A DNA stretch of 64,000 bases from Spongiibacter marinus (GTDB taxonomy: Bacteria; Pseudomonadota; Gammaproteobacteria; Pseudomonadales; Spongiibacteraceae). A model generated the notes under the pieces. The model worked only from the letters and a program-made list of their open reading frames with translations. It was not told the DNA's origin and ran no database searches. This document shows positions 17,499 through 25,666 of the stretch, one piece after another. The stretch is from the NCBI RefSeq assembly GCF_016906995.1, contig NZ_JAFBBD010000004.1, positions 310,001 through 374,000 of the forward strand, given 5' to 3'. Position 1 is the first letter of the stretch. The number at the start of each line of letters is the position of its first letter. The position numbers and the translations under genes were made by a program.

Positions 17499-17879
17499 TT
17501 AGATTTGATTGCGGCCAACGAGATTGATCACCCCTGCAGCAATGAGCGCAACGGCAGCGATAACGTCCGCGATGACGACCTTGCGAACGGGCTCATTGTA
17601 ACCGCCAACCGACCACGCAATAGCGATGAAGGACACAACGCTGACTAAGCCTGCGACGATGGCCAATGTTTGCAGCGATGGCTGGAAAGCGGCGTACACT
17701 AAAAAAAGGCCAAGAAGTCCAAACAAAATGGCTCGGTGACGCATCAGGATTTCGATATTGGGCTCACCCATGGCAATGCCATACAAAGCGGCAAGGCGAT
17801 CCACGCCCAACACCCCGGCAACGGGCAGGAGATGAATAATGCCTACGAGCACCAGCAGGCCTGTGGCAACTTTCTCCAT
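17499..17879 (-). CDS. Small four-helix membrane protein of unknown function
   Basis: Hydrophobic protein of 126 residues with about four transmembrane segments and a short loop containing GEPNIEILMRHRAILFG. Similar proteins in pseudomonads are, as I recall, sometimes annotated as phosphopantetheine adenylyltransferase, which the sequence does not support: no nucleotidyl-transfer HxGH motif is present. It is 33 bp downstream of the LuxR regulator on the same strand and may be co-transcribed. No function is assigned. Confidence 0.6.
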   Translation of the reverse strand: MEKVATGLLVLVGIIHLLPVAGVLGVDRLAALYGIAMGEPNIEILMRHRAILFGLLGLFLVYAAFQPSLQTLAIVAGLVSVVSFIAIAWSVGGYNEPVRKVVIADVIAAVALIAAGVINLVGRNQI

Positions 17880-17912
17880 CTTTGCCCCTCTTTCTTGAAT
17901 GGAACCGCAGGT

Positions 17913-19037
17913 TTAATCTGCCAGCTGAGCGACGCTCTTTAAAATCAGGCGCACCAGCAAGGTCTGACGACTAACACCGGTTTTGGAGAAAATTGAGCGC
18001 AAATGGGTGCGTGCGGTGTTGCGACTCATGCCCAGCGCTTCCGACGCTTCATCCAGACTCAAGCCATCCGCCAGCAATAACGACAGCTGCGCCTCAGTTG
18101 GGGTAAAGCCGAACAGTTGGATGATGATATTGACCGGCGCCTCTGCCCCATATTCCGGATCGCTAATAAAAATTGCCACCGTCGGTACAGACTGTCCCTC
18201 CGACCATTCGGTCAATGGCACGGGGCGAACAATCACCCCCAGGTCGGCGAAGTCGCCATCGCGGGGAACCCGCATCGCCTCAACCACTGCGGGCTCGTGC
18301 TGATCTCGGTGATCAAGAATGCGGTTAATCAGCCCCTGCAACTTCTTGGTTGTGGCCTGATCACCCAGCATCAGATAGCCGTCCTCGATCTTCACCTCGG
18401 GCTCACGTGCGACCAGGTTCTTCGCCATTTTGTTGCAGTTAAGCAAGCGGCCATTTTCATCGAGGATGATCGTCGCCAGCGATAGACTCTCCACCGCACC
18501 GGCGTAGAGGTCGCGCTCTGACTCAATAATATTCAGCCGTACATGCAGGCGCAGGGCTCTTTCCAAATGGGGCATCAGCGCGTGAATCAAGTCCCTGTCG
18601 TGCTGATCAAAAACCGGCGCAGACTCACTGCGCGCCACGCGCAAGCCGGCATTCATTTCACCCGGAACATGGATATCGACACCGAGGGTATCGTAGAGCC
18701 CGCAGGGCTTCATACACATCAGGTACAGCTCGCTGGTCAACCAGTCATCTACAGACACCAGCTCCATCAAGCTTTTGACCTCGCCCGGCTTAAGCGACAG
18801 GAAGGGATCCATAGCAAACAGCCGTTTTTGGTACTGATCCATACCCTCTACGGTGCTGCCACCCAGCACCCGCAGGACGCCGCGGCCCTGCTCCGACGGG
18901 GGGTTTAACACCAGAGTGACCGACACCGCCTGCATGACCTGAGACAACTCAGACAAGAAGCCTTCCCAGGGTTCCTCTTCCAACGGCCCTTGATAAACAC
19001 TAGCCAGGAGGCGGTCAAACTTTGGATCGATCAACAT
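17913..19037 (-). CDS. LuxR-family transcriptional regulator, TeiR-like
   Basis: Regulator of 374 residues. The C-terminal GerE/LuxR helix-turn-helix covers about residues 308-370 (FTPTEAQLSLLLADGLSLDE followed by ALGMSRNTARTHLRSIFSKT). The N-terminal 250 residues contain a PAS-like stretch around 185-250 (ATIILDENGRLLNCN). This layout and length resemble TeiR, the testosterone-responsive activator of Comamonas. Its place between the two steroid operons supports a role in controlling them. No LuxR-type autoinducer domain residues are visible. Ligand and targets are inference. Confidence 0.7.
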   Translation of the reverse strand: MLIDPKFDRLLASVYQGPLEEEPWEGFLSELSQVMQAVSVTLVLNPPSEQGRGVLRVLGGSTVEGMDQYQKRLFAMDPFLSLKPGEVKSLMELVSVDDWLTSELYLMCMKPCGLYDTLGVDIHVPGEMNAGLRVARSESAPVFDQHDRDLIHALMPHLERALRLHVRLNIIESERDLYAGAVESLSLATIILDENGRLLNCNKMAKNLVAREPEVKIEDGYLMLGDQATTKKLQGLINRILDHRDQHEPAVVEAMRVPRDGDFADLGVIVRPVPLTEWSEGQSVPTVAIFISDPEYGAEAPVNIIIQLFGFTPTEAQLSLLLADGLSLDEASEALGMSRNTARTHLRSIFSKTGVSRQTLLVRLILKSVAQLAD

Positions 19038-19167
19038 CGTAACGTCTGTATGCCTTGTTATTTTTTACATGCAGTGAGTATAACCGAGATGGGTATGCGA
19101 TACAGGCCTTTAACACCTGGCCGCTGCTGCGCGAACGCCGCACTTACCTGGAACGAACAGCCAGACA

Positions 19168-19194
19168 CGAAAACGGCCCCAGCTGGGGCCGTTT
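19168..19194 (-). terminator. Rho-independent terminator of the hsaDEGF operon
   Basis: A perfect 24-bp palindrome at 19171-19194 (GGCCCCAG paired with CTGGGGCC at its core) lies 33 bp beyond the hsaF stop. Its outer bases give a TTTT tract on the minus strand. The surrounding gap 19038-19227 also holds the promoter of the LuxR gene, where I see no clear boxes. Confidence 0.85.
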
Positions 19195-19227
19195 CATCTT
19201 GCCGGACTGGCGTCTGGCGATCAGGGC

Positions 19228-20256
19228 TTAGAGCAAGCCGCGTTCCTTAGCCATGTCGAGTGCCAAGTCTTCAATCATATCTTCCTGTCCACCAACGGTG
19301 CGGCGGCGGCCAAGCTCAACCAGTATATCCCGGGCCGACACACCGTACTTCGCTTCGGCGCGTTTAGCGAACAACAAGAAAGATGAGTATACGCCCGCGT
19401 AGCCCAGAGTCAGGGAGTCCCGGTCGATACGGATGGGATGATCCATAATGGGAGTCACGCGGTCTTCGGCGACATCCATAATTTTATACAGATCAATACC
19501 GTGATCCGCGCCCATACGATCAAGCACAGCCACCAATACCTCCAGCGGCGTATTGCCTGCACCGGCGCCCAGGCCGGCTACAGAGCCATCGATACGGTTA
19601 GCACCGTGCTCGATTGCCACCAGCGAGTTCGTGACGCCCAGGCTCAGGTTGTGGTGAGCGTGGAAGCCCAGCTCGGTTTCTGGCTTCAGCTCGCTGCGCA
19701 ACAGCGCAATGCGCTCTTGCACCTGATCGGGCAGCATATAGCCAGCGGAATCGGTGCAGTAAATACAGTTGGCACCGTATGATTCCATCAATTTGGCTTG
19801 CTCGACGATTTCCTCAGCGCCAATCATATGGGTCATCATCAAGAAGCCCACGGTATCCAAGCCCATCTCACTGGCCATGCCAATGTGCTGCTCTGATACA
19901 TCCGCTTCGGTGCAATGCGTCGCCACGCGGATGGTTGATACACCGAGATCAGCGGCCATTTTCAAATGGTCGACCGTACCAATACCGGGCAGCAACAGCG
20001 CCGAAATTTTTGCATTCTTAACCGCACCGATTACGGCCTTCAGGTATTCTTCATCGCTGTGCGCTGGGAAACCATAGTTAACCGAACTACCACCCAAACC
20101 GTCACCATGAGTCACTTCGATCAGTGGCATGCCCGCCTCATCGAGGCCACTGGCAATACTGACCATTTCATCCAGAGAAATCTGGTGACGCTTAGCGTGC
20201 ATACCATCGCGCAAACACATGTCGTGCAGAACGACTTTCTTACCTTGAATATCCAT
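19228..20256 (-). CDS. hsaF: 4-hydroxy-2-oxovalerate aldolase (HsaF/DmpG family)
   Basis: Aldolase of 342 residues that splits 4-hydroxy-2-oxo acids into pyruvate and an aldehyde passed to its partner HsaG. Motifs are [15 protein letters not shown] near residue 10 (metal-binding Asp and catalytic region), [23 protein letters not shown] with the metal-binding His pair, and [15 protein letters not shown]. The ATG at 20254-20256 has AGGGGAT upstream and sits 10 bp after the hsaG stop; an earlier in-frame start lies inside hsaG and is unlikely. It is the last gene of the operon before a strong terminator. Confidence 0.93.
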   Translation of the reverse strand: MDIQGKKVVLHDMCLRDGMHAKRHQISLDEMVSIASGLDEAGMPLIEVTHGDGLGGSSVNYGFPAHSDEEYLKAVIGAVKNAKISALLLPGIGTVDHLKMAADLGVSTIRVATHCTEADVSEQHIGMASEMGLDTVGFLMMTHMIGAEEIVEQAKLMESYGANCIYCTDSAGYMLPDQVQERIALLRSELKPETELGFHAHHNLSLGVTNSLVAIEHGANRIDGSVAGLGAGAGNTPLEVLVAVLDRMGADHGIDLYKIMDVAEDRVTPIMDHPIRIDRDSLTLGYAGVYSSFLLFAKRAEAKYGVSARDILVELGRRRTVGGQEDMIEDLALDMAKERGLL

Positions 20257-20266
20257 GACTATCCCC

Positions 20267-21175
20267 TCAGGCGGCCGATGGTGAAAAACGGCCTGCCAGA
20301 ATCTCTTCGGCAAACATCTCTGCGGTGCGCAGGCCCGCGGCGGTCATAATATCGAGGTTACCCGCATACTTGGGCAGGAAGTCCCCGAGCCCCTCTACTT
20401 CCATAAACATGGAGACGCGATTGCCATCGAAAACGGGACCATTTTTCAAACGGTAACCCGGTACGTATTTTTGAACCTCGGCAACCATGTCATCCACCGA
20501 TTTGCGAATCGCCTCTTGATCCGGCTCGTCGTCAGTCAAACAGTGAATGGTGTCGCGCATAATCAGCGGTGGCTCTGCCGGGTTAATCACGATAATCGCC
20601 TTACCCTGACGAGCGCCGCCCACTTTCTCTACCGCGCCCGCCGTTGTGCGGGTGAATTCGTCGATATTTTTACGTGTGCCGGGCCCCACAGACTTGGAGC
20701 TTACTGTGGCAACAATTTCGCCGTAGCTCACCGACTGCACGCGCGACACGGCTGCGACCATTGGAATGGTTGCCTGTCCGCCACAGGTCACCATATTCAC
20801 ATTCATGCACTTTTCGGCCACTGCATCGCTGAGGTTGACCGGTGGGATACAAAATGGGCCGATCGCCGCCGGCGTCAGATCGATCATCAACGCACCCTGC
20901 TCGTTCACTTTGCGCGAGTTCTCGGCGTGAACATAGGCTGAGGTTGCATCAAAACAGATTTGCACACCGTCCTCACGCATGGTCGGCAACATACCATCCA
21001 CACCTTCCGAGGTGACCTTCATGCCCATTTCTTTGGCGCGGGCCAAGCCGGGTGATTCGGGGTCAACACCGACCATCCAAACGGGTTCAATCAGCTCCGA
21101 GCGCATTGCCTTCATCAGCAGGTCGGTCCCAATATTGCCCGGCCCGATGATGGCCGCGCGAATTTTTTCAGCCAT
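20267..21175 (-). CDS. hsaG: Acylating acetaldehyde/propanal dehydrogenase (HsaG/DmpF family)
   Basis: Enzyme of 302 residues that oxidises the aldehyde from HsaF to an acyl-CoA with NAD+ and CoA. The NAD loop is [11 protein letters not shown] near residue 9, and the catalytic Cys131 lies in [31 protein letters not shown] and the C-terminal [11 protein letters not shown] match the DmpF family. In steroid degraders the substrate is propanal, giving propionyl-CoA; in aromatic degraders it is acetaldehyde. The ATG at 21173-21175 is preferred over an upstream GTG. It forms a channelling complex with HsaF in known systems. Confidence 0.93.
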   Translation of the reverse strand: MAEKIRAAIIGPGNIGTDLLMKAMRSELIEPVWMVGVDPESPGLARAKEMGMKVTSEGVDGMLPTMREDGVQICFDATSAYVHAENSRKVNEQGALMIDLTPAAIGPFCIPPVNLSDAVAEKCMNVNMVTCGGQATIPMVAAVSRVQSVSYGEIVATVSSKSVGPGTRKNIDEFTRTTAGAVEKVGGARQGKAIIVINPAEPPLIMRDTIHCLTDDEPDQEAIRKSVDDMVAEVQKYVPGYRLKNGPVFDGNRVSMFMEVEGLGDFLPKYAGNLDIMTAAGLRTAEMFAEEILAGRFSPSAA

Positions 21176-21248
21176 AAGATTTCTCACTGTCAGTAGAGCA
21201 CCGCTATGTGCTCCGAATAGGTAGATGTTGTTGTTCTAGATCTAGCAA

Positions 21249-22034
21249 TTAGACGAAATGCACTTCTGCATCGCCGATGCCTTCCAGCTCCATGCGCAGG
21301 CTGTCACCTGCTTGCACCGGCTCCAGCGGTACCAGAGAACCAGAGAGAATCACCTCTCCCGCTTTGAACGGAATACCAAAGCGCCCCAGCGTATTTGCCA
21401 GCCACGCCACCGCGGTTAATGGGTTACCCTGCACCGCACTGCCCAAGCCTTCACTGAGAATTTCACCGTTTTTCCATACGCGAATTTTCAATGCGGGCAG
21501 GTCAAAGTCTTTGGGGTCTGCCTCTTGCTCACCCAGCACATAAACACCGCAGGAGGCGTTGTCCGCCACGGTGTCCTGAATGGCAATTTTCCAATTGTCG
21601 ATACGCGAATCAACAATCTCAAAACAGGGCATAATGGCGTCGGTTGCGGCCAATACATCCGCCTCCGTAACGCCGGGGCCTTGCAGGTCTTTCTTCAACC
21701 GAAAACCGATCTCCGCCTCGGCACGGGGGGAAATCAAATGACCGGCTACCGGCACTTTTGCACCATTGGCAAAGGTCATGGCGTCGGTTAAAAAACCAAA
21801 GTCCGGCTGGTGTACGCCGAGCATTTCCTGCACCACTTTACTGGTAACACCGATTTTTTTTCCGACCACCTTCTCCCCGTCTTCTTGACGGCGGTTAAGC
21901 ATGCGCAGGGAGATGTAGTAGGCATCGTCAATGGTAATGTCCGGCTCACGCTCGGTCAGCGGGGCAATGCTTTGCTGGCTGCGCAGGGCGTTGTAGAGCT
22001 CATCACCCAATGCATTGATCTTGGCGCTATCCAT
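21249..22034 (-). CDS. hsaE: 2-hydroxypenta-2,4-dienoate hydratase family (HsaE/TesE-like)
   Basis: Hydratase of 261 residues that adds water to a 2-hydroxy-2,4-dienoate, giving the 4-hydroxy-2-oxo acid for HsaF. Conserved features are VGKKIGVTSKVVQEMLGVHQPDFGFL near residue 60, the acidic metal-binding stretch AEAEIGFRL, MPCFEIVDSRI and DNASCGVYVLG. In steroid systems the substrate is 2-hydroxyhexa-2,4-dienoate. It begins 3 bp after the hsaD stop, and a gap of 73 bp with a 10-bp CTAGATCTAG palindrome at 21236-21245 separates it from hsaG. Confidence 0.92.
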   Translation of the reverse strand: MDSAKINALGDELYNALRSQQSIAPLTEREPDITIDDAYYISLRMLNRRQEDGEKVVGKKIGVTSKVVQEMLGVHQPDFGFLTDAMTFANGAKVPVAGHLISPRAEAEIGFRLKKDLQGPGVTEADVLAATDAIMPCFEIVDSRIDNWKIAIQDTVADNASCGVYVLGEQEADPKDFDLPALKIRVWKNGEILSEGLGSAVQGNPLTAVAWLANTLGRFGIPFKAGEVILSGSLVPLEPVQAGDSLRMELEGIGDAEVHFV

Positions 22035-22037
22035 AAT

Positions 22038-22871
22038 TTATCCGTTCTGCAAAAAGTCGAGGGTTTGGCGATTGAAAAGCTCGCGGTGCTCCACCATTAC
22101 CCAATGCCCGCAGCGCGACACCAACGTAAGGCGAATATCAGCGATGCCTTTCGCCAATTTCATAATGCCGGTCTCGGGCATCATTTGCTCATTGACGCCC
22201 CAGAATGCCAGGGTTGGACAGGTGATTTCACCCAGCCTCTCGGTCATATCGGGCACCGTCATGGTGGTGATAACCTGGCTGTTCTGTTGCTGAAAAATTC
22301 CCCAGCGCTCGTTGACCAACTGCTCGTCGACCACGGCATCATCAAACACCAGGCCGCGACGAATAAAGTCTTCCAAGCGCTCTGGCGCCATCGGCCCAGA
22401 GGTAAAAACCTCTTTCATAATCTGCATGCCGGGCATATGAAAGTAGTCGGCCTGTTGCTCTATTCCGCCGGGCGCCATCAGCACCAGCTTACTAACCCGC
22501 TCTGGGTAGTCGAGGGTGTATTTCAGCGCAATGGCTCCACCCAAGGAATTACCGATCAGGCAGTATTGCTCCACGCCAATGTGGCGCAGCGTTTGGTGAA
22601 CACACTCGACGAAAAAGTCCAGCGGGTAGTCAACGTCATCAGGCTTATCGGAATACCCATAACCTATCAGGTCGGGCACCACCACTCGGAAGCCCTGCTC
22701 AACAAACCACGGGTAGTTGTATTTGAAGTTGCTGTGCCCACTGGCGCCGCTGCCGCTGCCGTGCAGAAATACCACGACAGGCCCGTCACCCTGATCCAGG
22801 TAGTGAATGCGGTGGCCATTGTCGAGGGTGACATACTGCCCCTCGGGTAATCCCGCTACGATTTGACTCAT
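22038..22871 (-). CDS. hsaD: Meta-cleavage product hydrolase (HsaD/TesD-like)
   Basis: Alpha/beta hydrolase of 277 residues cleaving the carbon-carbon bond of the meta-ring-fission product of 3,4-DHSA. The oxyanion region HGSGSGASG starts at residue 37, the nucleophile is Ser109 in GNSLGGAIA, and the base is His256 in RCGHWVMVEH. At the position where BphD-type enzymes carry the triad Asp (GRxD), this protein has FWGVNEQMMP, so Glu228 seems to take its place. It heads the hsaD-E-G-F series; the upstream SDR is 147 bp away. Confidence 0.9.
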   Translation of the reverse strand: MSQIVAGLPEGQYVTLDNGHRIHYLDQGDGPVVVFLHGSGSGASGHSNFKYNYPWFVEQGFRVVVPDLIGYGYSDKPDDVDYPLDFFVECVHQTLRHIGVEQYCLIGNSLGGAIALKYTLDYPERVSKLVLMAPGGIEQQADYFHMPGMQIMKEVFTSGPMAPERLEDFIRRGLVFDDAVVDEQLVNERWGIFQQQNSQVITTMTVPDMTERLGEITCPTLAFWGVNEQMMPETGIMKLAKGIADIRLTLVSRCGHWVMVEHRELFNRQTLDFLQNG

Positions 22872-23018
22872 GGCTGCCCGCCCCCAGGTAAACAGAAAAA
22901 CATGATGTGCCCGAGCAGGCGCAGAGAAAGCGCCTGCCGAGAGCTATTTTTGTGGTGTAAATTTTATAGAAGGGCCTTCGAGACACTAATCCCCCAAACG
23001 GATGACAGCTTTTCCGGC

Positions 23019-23879
23019 TCACTCCACGATCGCGTCATTAAATTTGGGGGGCTTACCCAACATGGCACGCGGCGACGGGGGCAGCTTGCCATCAATGTCC
23101 ACCAGCCCGTATTCCTCGGCCAGCTCTGCCGCGTAGAAGACTTTGCCACTGCGCGACATCAATGCTGCATCGCGGTACAGCGCGTCTATCACCAAACCGG
23201 GAAACTCAGGCGATTCGGCCGCCGCCACCGCATCGGCGTAGAGTTCGGGTTGCGCGTCGAAGACCTGCATACTGCGTTCGGTTTTCAGCAACCCCATCCA
23301 CAGCGACACAACGGCGACGCCATGTGAGCGAAAATCCACGGCCATGTCATGGGCCATTTTATCCACACCCGCCTTCCCGGCACCGTAGGCCGGGCCGTGC
23401 ATATAGCAGCGCCCTCCCGCTGAGGAGGTATTCACCACCAGCCCCTTTGCGCTCTTTAGCAGCAGTGGCGCCGCGTAGTACGACGACACATAACTAGAGC
23501 GCAGCCCAACATTGAGAATATCCTGCAACGCCAGCGGCTTTTCCCAAAACGGCCCCGGCAGGGTCAAGCCCTCGGGCACCAGCAAGGCATTGTTGACGAG
23601 AATATCCAAACGTCCCTGCTCGGCTTCAATCACAGCCAGCGCTTTGCGTACCTGCTCATCGTCCCGGTGGTCACAAATTAAGGGGATGGCCTTTGCACCT
23701 CTCTCCTCTATGGCTTCGACAGTGGCATAGACGGTGCCCGGCAAGGCCGCATCACCCTCGGACTGAGTGCGGCCAGTCACGTAGATTGTCGACCCCGGTT
23801 TGGCCAGCGCCAGCGCAATGCCCTTGCCCGCGCCGCGACTGGCGCCAGTAACGAGAATGATGCGTTTATCCTGCTTCAC
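23019..23879 (-). CDS. SDR family oxidoreductase, DHRS1-like
   Basis: Short-chain dehydrogenase of 286 residues with TGASRGAGKGIALAL at residue 11, an insertion TGRTQSEGDAALPGTV after the second strand, DILVNNALL near 92, and Tyr/Lys in YGAGKAG. The LPGTV..T.E.I.ERGA segment and the CDHRDD motif are shared with human DHRS1-type SDRs, some of which reduce steroids and carbonyls. Substrate is not assigned; a steroid intermediate is plausible because hsaD follows. The start is a GTG with AGGA 6 bases upstream, close to an aceF stop on the same strand. Confidence 0.75.
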   Translation of the reverse strand: MKQDKRIILVTGASRGAGKGIALALAKPGSTIYVTGRTQSEGDAALPGTVYATVEAIEERGAKAIPLICDHRDDEQVRKALAVIEAEQGRLDILVNNALLVPEGLTLPGPFWEKPLALQDILNVGLRSSYVSSYYAAPLLLKSAKGLVVNTSSAGGRCYMHGPAYGAGKAGVDKMAHDMAVDFRSHGVAVVSLWMGLLKTERSMQVFDAQPELYADAVAAAESPEFPGLVIDALYRDAALMSRSGKVFYAAELAEEYGLVDIDGKLPPSPRAMLGKPPKFNDAIVE

Positions 23880-23971
23880 AATGGATTCCTATTATTGTGT
23901 CTACCAACGGCCGCATAGGCTGACAGACCGCGGCTGCAGATGCATCCTCCGAAATGACTAGAGCGGGCGTG

Positions 23972-25651
23972 TCACAGCAGCAGCCGCCGAATATCGGCCA
24001 GCATTTGCGCCAGTTCGGTAAAGAACTTGCCGGCATCCGCGCCGTTTATCACCCGGTGGTCATATGACAGGGACAGCGGCAGCAATTTGCGCGGCTGGAA
24101 ACTATCACCATCCCAAACGGGTTTTACGGCCAGCTTGGAAACCCCCAGGATCGCGACTTCCGGCGCATTGATAATGGGAGTAAAACCAGTACCGCCGATA
24201 TTGCCCAGGCTGGAAATGGTGAAGCAGCCGCCCTGCATGTCCGCAGGTTTAAGCTTCCGCTCTCGGGCTTTCTTGGCCAGCTCAGCGGTTTCTTCCGCCA
24301 GCTCCCAAAGCGACTTTTTATCGACATCGCGAATCACCGGCACAACGAGCCCTGCTGGCGTGTCCACGGCCATACCAATATGAACATAGTGCTTGTAGAC
24401 AATGCTCTCACCATCGGCACTGAGGGAAGCGTTGAACTTGGCATTGCCGCGCAACGCAGCAGCCGCCGCTTTTAACAAAAAGGGCAGAGGCGTTAACTTC
24501 ACACCGCGCTGCTCAGCCTCTTTTTTCATCTCGCGACGGAAGTCCTCAAGCTCAGTGATATCTGCATCATCAAACTGCGTCACATGAGGAAGATTCAACC
24601 AGCTGCGGTGCATATTGGCCGCGGTCAGTTTATCCAGCTTGCTTAAGGGCTGAATATCCACCTCGCCAAACTTGGCAAAATCGACATCAGGAATCGGCTC
24701 GATGCCGCCGCCAGCTGCCGCTGCGGGCACTTTCGCCAACTGCTTAACATAGGCATGCAGGTCTTCCTTAACGATGCGCTTGCGCGGGCCGCTGCCGGAC
24801 ACTTTGCTCAGATCAATACCAAACTCGCGCGCCAATTTACGCACCGCGGGGCCAGCATATACTTGCTCCCCTGGTGCAGCTGGCGCAGGCGACGGTGAGC
24901 TGGTGCTGGCGCCCTCGCGCGCAGCGGTCGAGGCTTCGTTTTTTGGCTCGGGCTCGGCACTCATCGGTGCATCGGCCTTTTCCGCTGGCGCGGCTGTTTG
25001 CTCAGCCTTCGCGTCGCTCACTGAGTTCGCCCCTGCGACACGCATTTCTGCGATCGCCGTACCTTCACTGGCAGCGTCACCTACCTTGATCAACATCGCG
25101 CTGACCACACCCGTGAACGGTGCAGGAACCTCCATGGAGGCCTTGTCTGACTCCAGCACGATCAGTGAATCACCTTCATTCACCTCATCGCCTTCGGCAA
25201 CGCACAGTTCGATAACTTCGATACCTTCACCACCGCCAACATCTGGCACCTTAACGGTTTCGGTGCGCTCCGCTGTCGACGCAGGCTGCGCAGCACCAGC
25301 AGTATCGTTACCACCGTCAGTGTCGTCGTCAGCGGCTGACGTTTGCTCGGCTGCAGCGTCGGGCTCGGGTGCCGACTCGGCCGCTGATTCCGAAGCAGGC
25401 TCATCGCTGCCCTCAGCCACTTCCAGCTCGAGAATGGCATCCCCCTCGGAAACGCTATCGCCTACCGACATAGCAATCGACACGACTTTGCCAGACTTTG
25501 GCGCAGGAACTTCCATCGACGCCTTGTCAGATTCTAAAACCAGCAGGGAGTCTTCCTGCTCGACAACATCGCCAACAGCAACGCAGACTTCGATTACCTC
25601 AACGCCTTCACCACCGCCGAGGTCTGGGATTTTGATCGTTTCTTTTGTCAC
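23972..25651 (-). CDS. aceF: Pyruvate dehydrogenase E2, dihydrolipoyllysine acetyltransferase
   Basis: E2 core of 559 residues of the pyruvate dehydrogenase complex. Two N-terminal lipoyl domains each contain LESDKASMEVPAP with the lipoylated Lys, separated by long Ala/Glu/Ser-rich linkers. Then come a peripheral subunit-binding domain (AGPAVRKLAREFGIDLS) and a C-terminal catalytic domain ending in LSLSYDHRVINGADAG with the active-site His. Start is a GTG with GAGGAG upstream, 15 bp after the aceE stop. The E3 subunit (lpd) is not adjacent. Two rather than three lipoyl domains is a common variation. Confidence 0.95.
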   Translation of the reverse strand: MTKETIKIPDLGGGEGVEVIEVCVAVGDVVEQEDSLLVLESDKASMEVPAPKSGKVVSIAMSVGDSVSEGDAILELEVAEGSDEPASESAAESAPEPDAAAEQTSAADDDTDGGNDTAGAAQPASTAERTETVKVPDVGGGEGIEVIELCVAEGDEVNEGDSLIVLESDKASMEVPAPFTGVVSAMLIKVGDAASEGTAIAEMRVAGANSVSDAKAEQTAAPAEKADAPMSAEPEPKNEASTAAREGASTSSPSPAPAAPGEQVYAGPAVRKLAREFGIDLSKVSGSGPRKRIVKEDLHAYVKQLAKVPAAAAGGGIEPIPDVDFAKFGEVDIQPLSKLDKLTAANMHRSWLNLPHVTQFDDADITELEDFRREMKKEAEQRGVKLTPLPFLLKAAAAALRGNAKFNASLSADGESIVYKHYVHIGMAVDTPAGLVVPVIRDVDKKSLWELAEETAELAKKARERKLKPADMQGGCFTISSLGNIGGTGFTPIINAPEVAILGVSKLAVKPVWDGDSFQPRKLLPLSLSYDHRVINGADAGKFFTELAQMLADIRRLLL

Positions 25652-25666
25652 AGAAAACTCCTCGTA

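Noticed and set aside
21236-21245. CTAGATCTAG palindrome between hsaG and hsaE as an operator
   Set aside because: A 10-bp palindrome in an intra-operon gap, with no second copy at other steroid promoters.
21810-22850. Long plus-strand reading frame of 346 codons opposite hsaE/hsaD
   Set aside because: It is the antisense of two well-recognised enzymes and shows no domain of its own.
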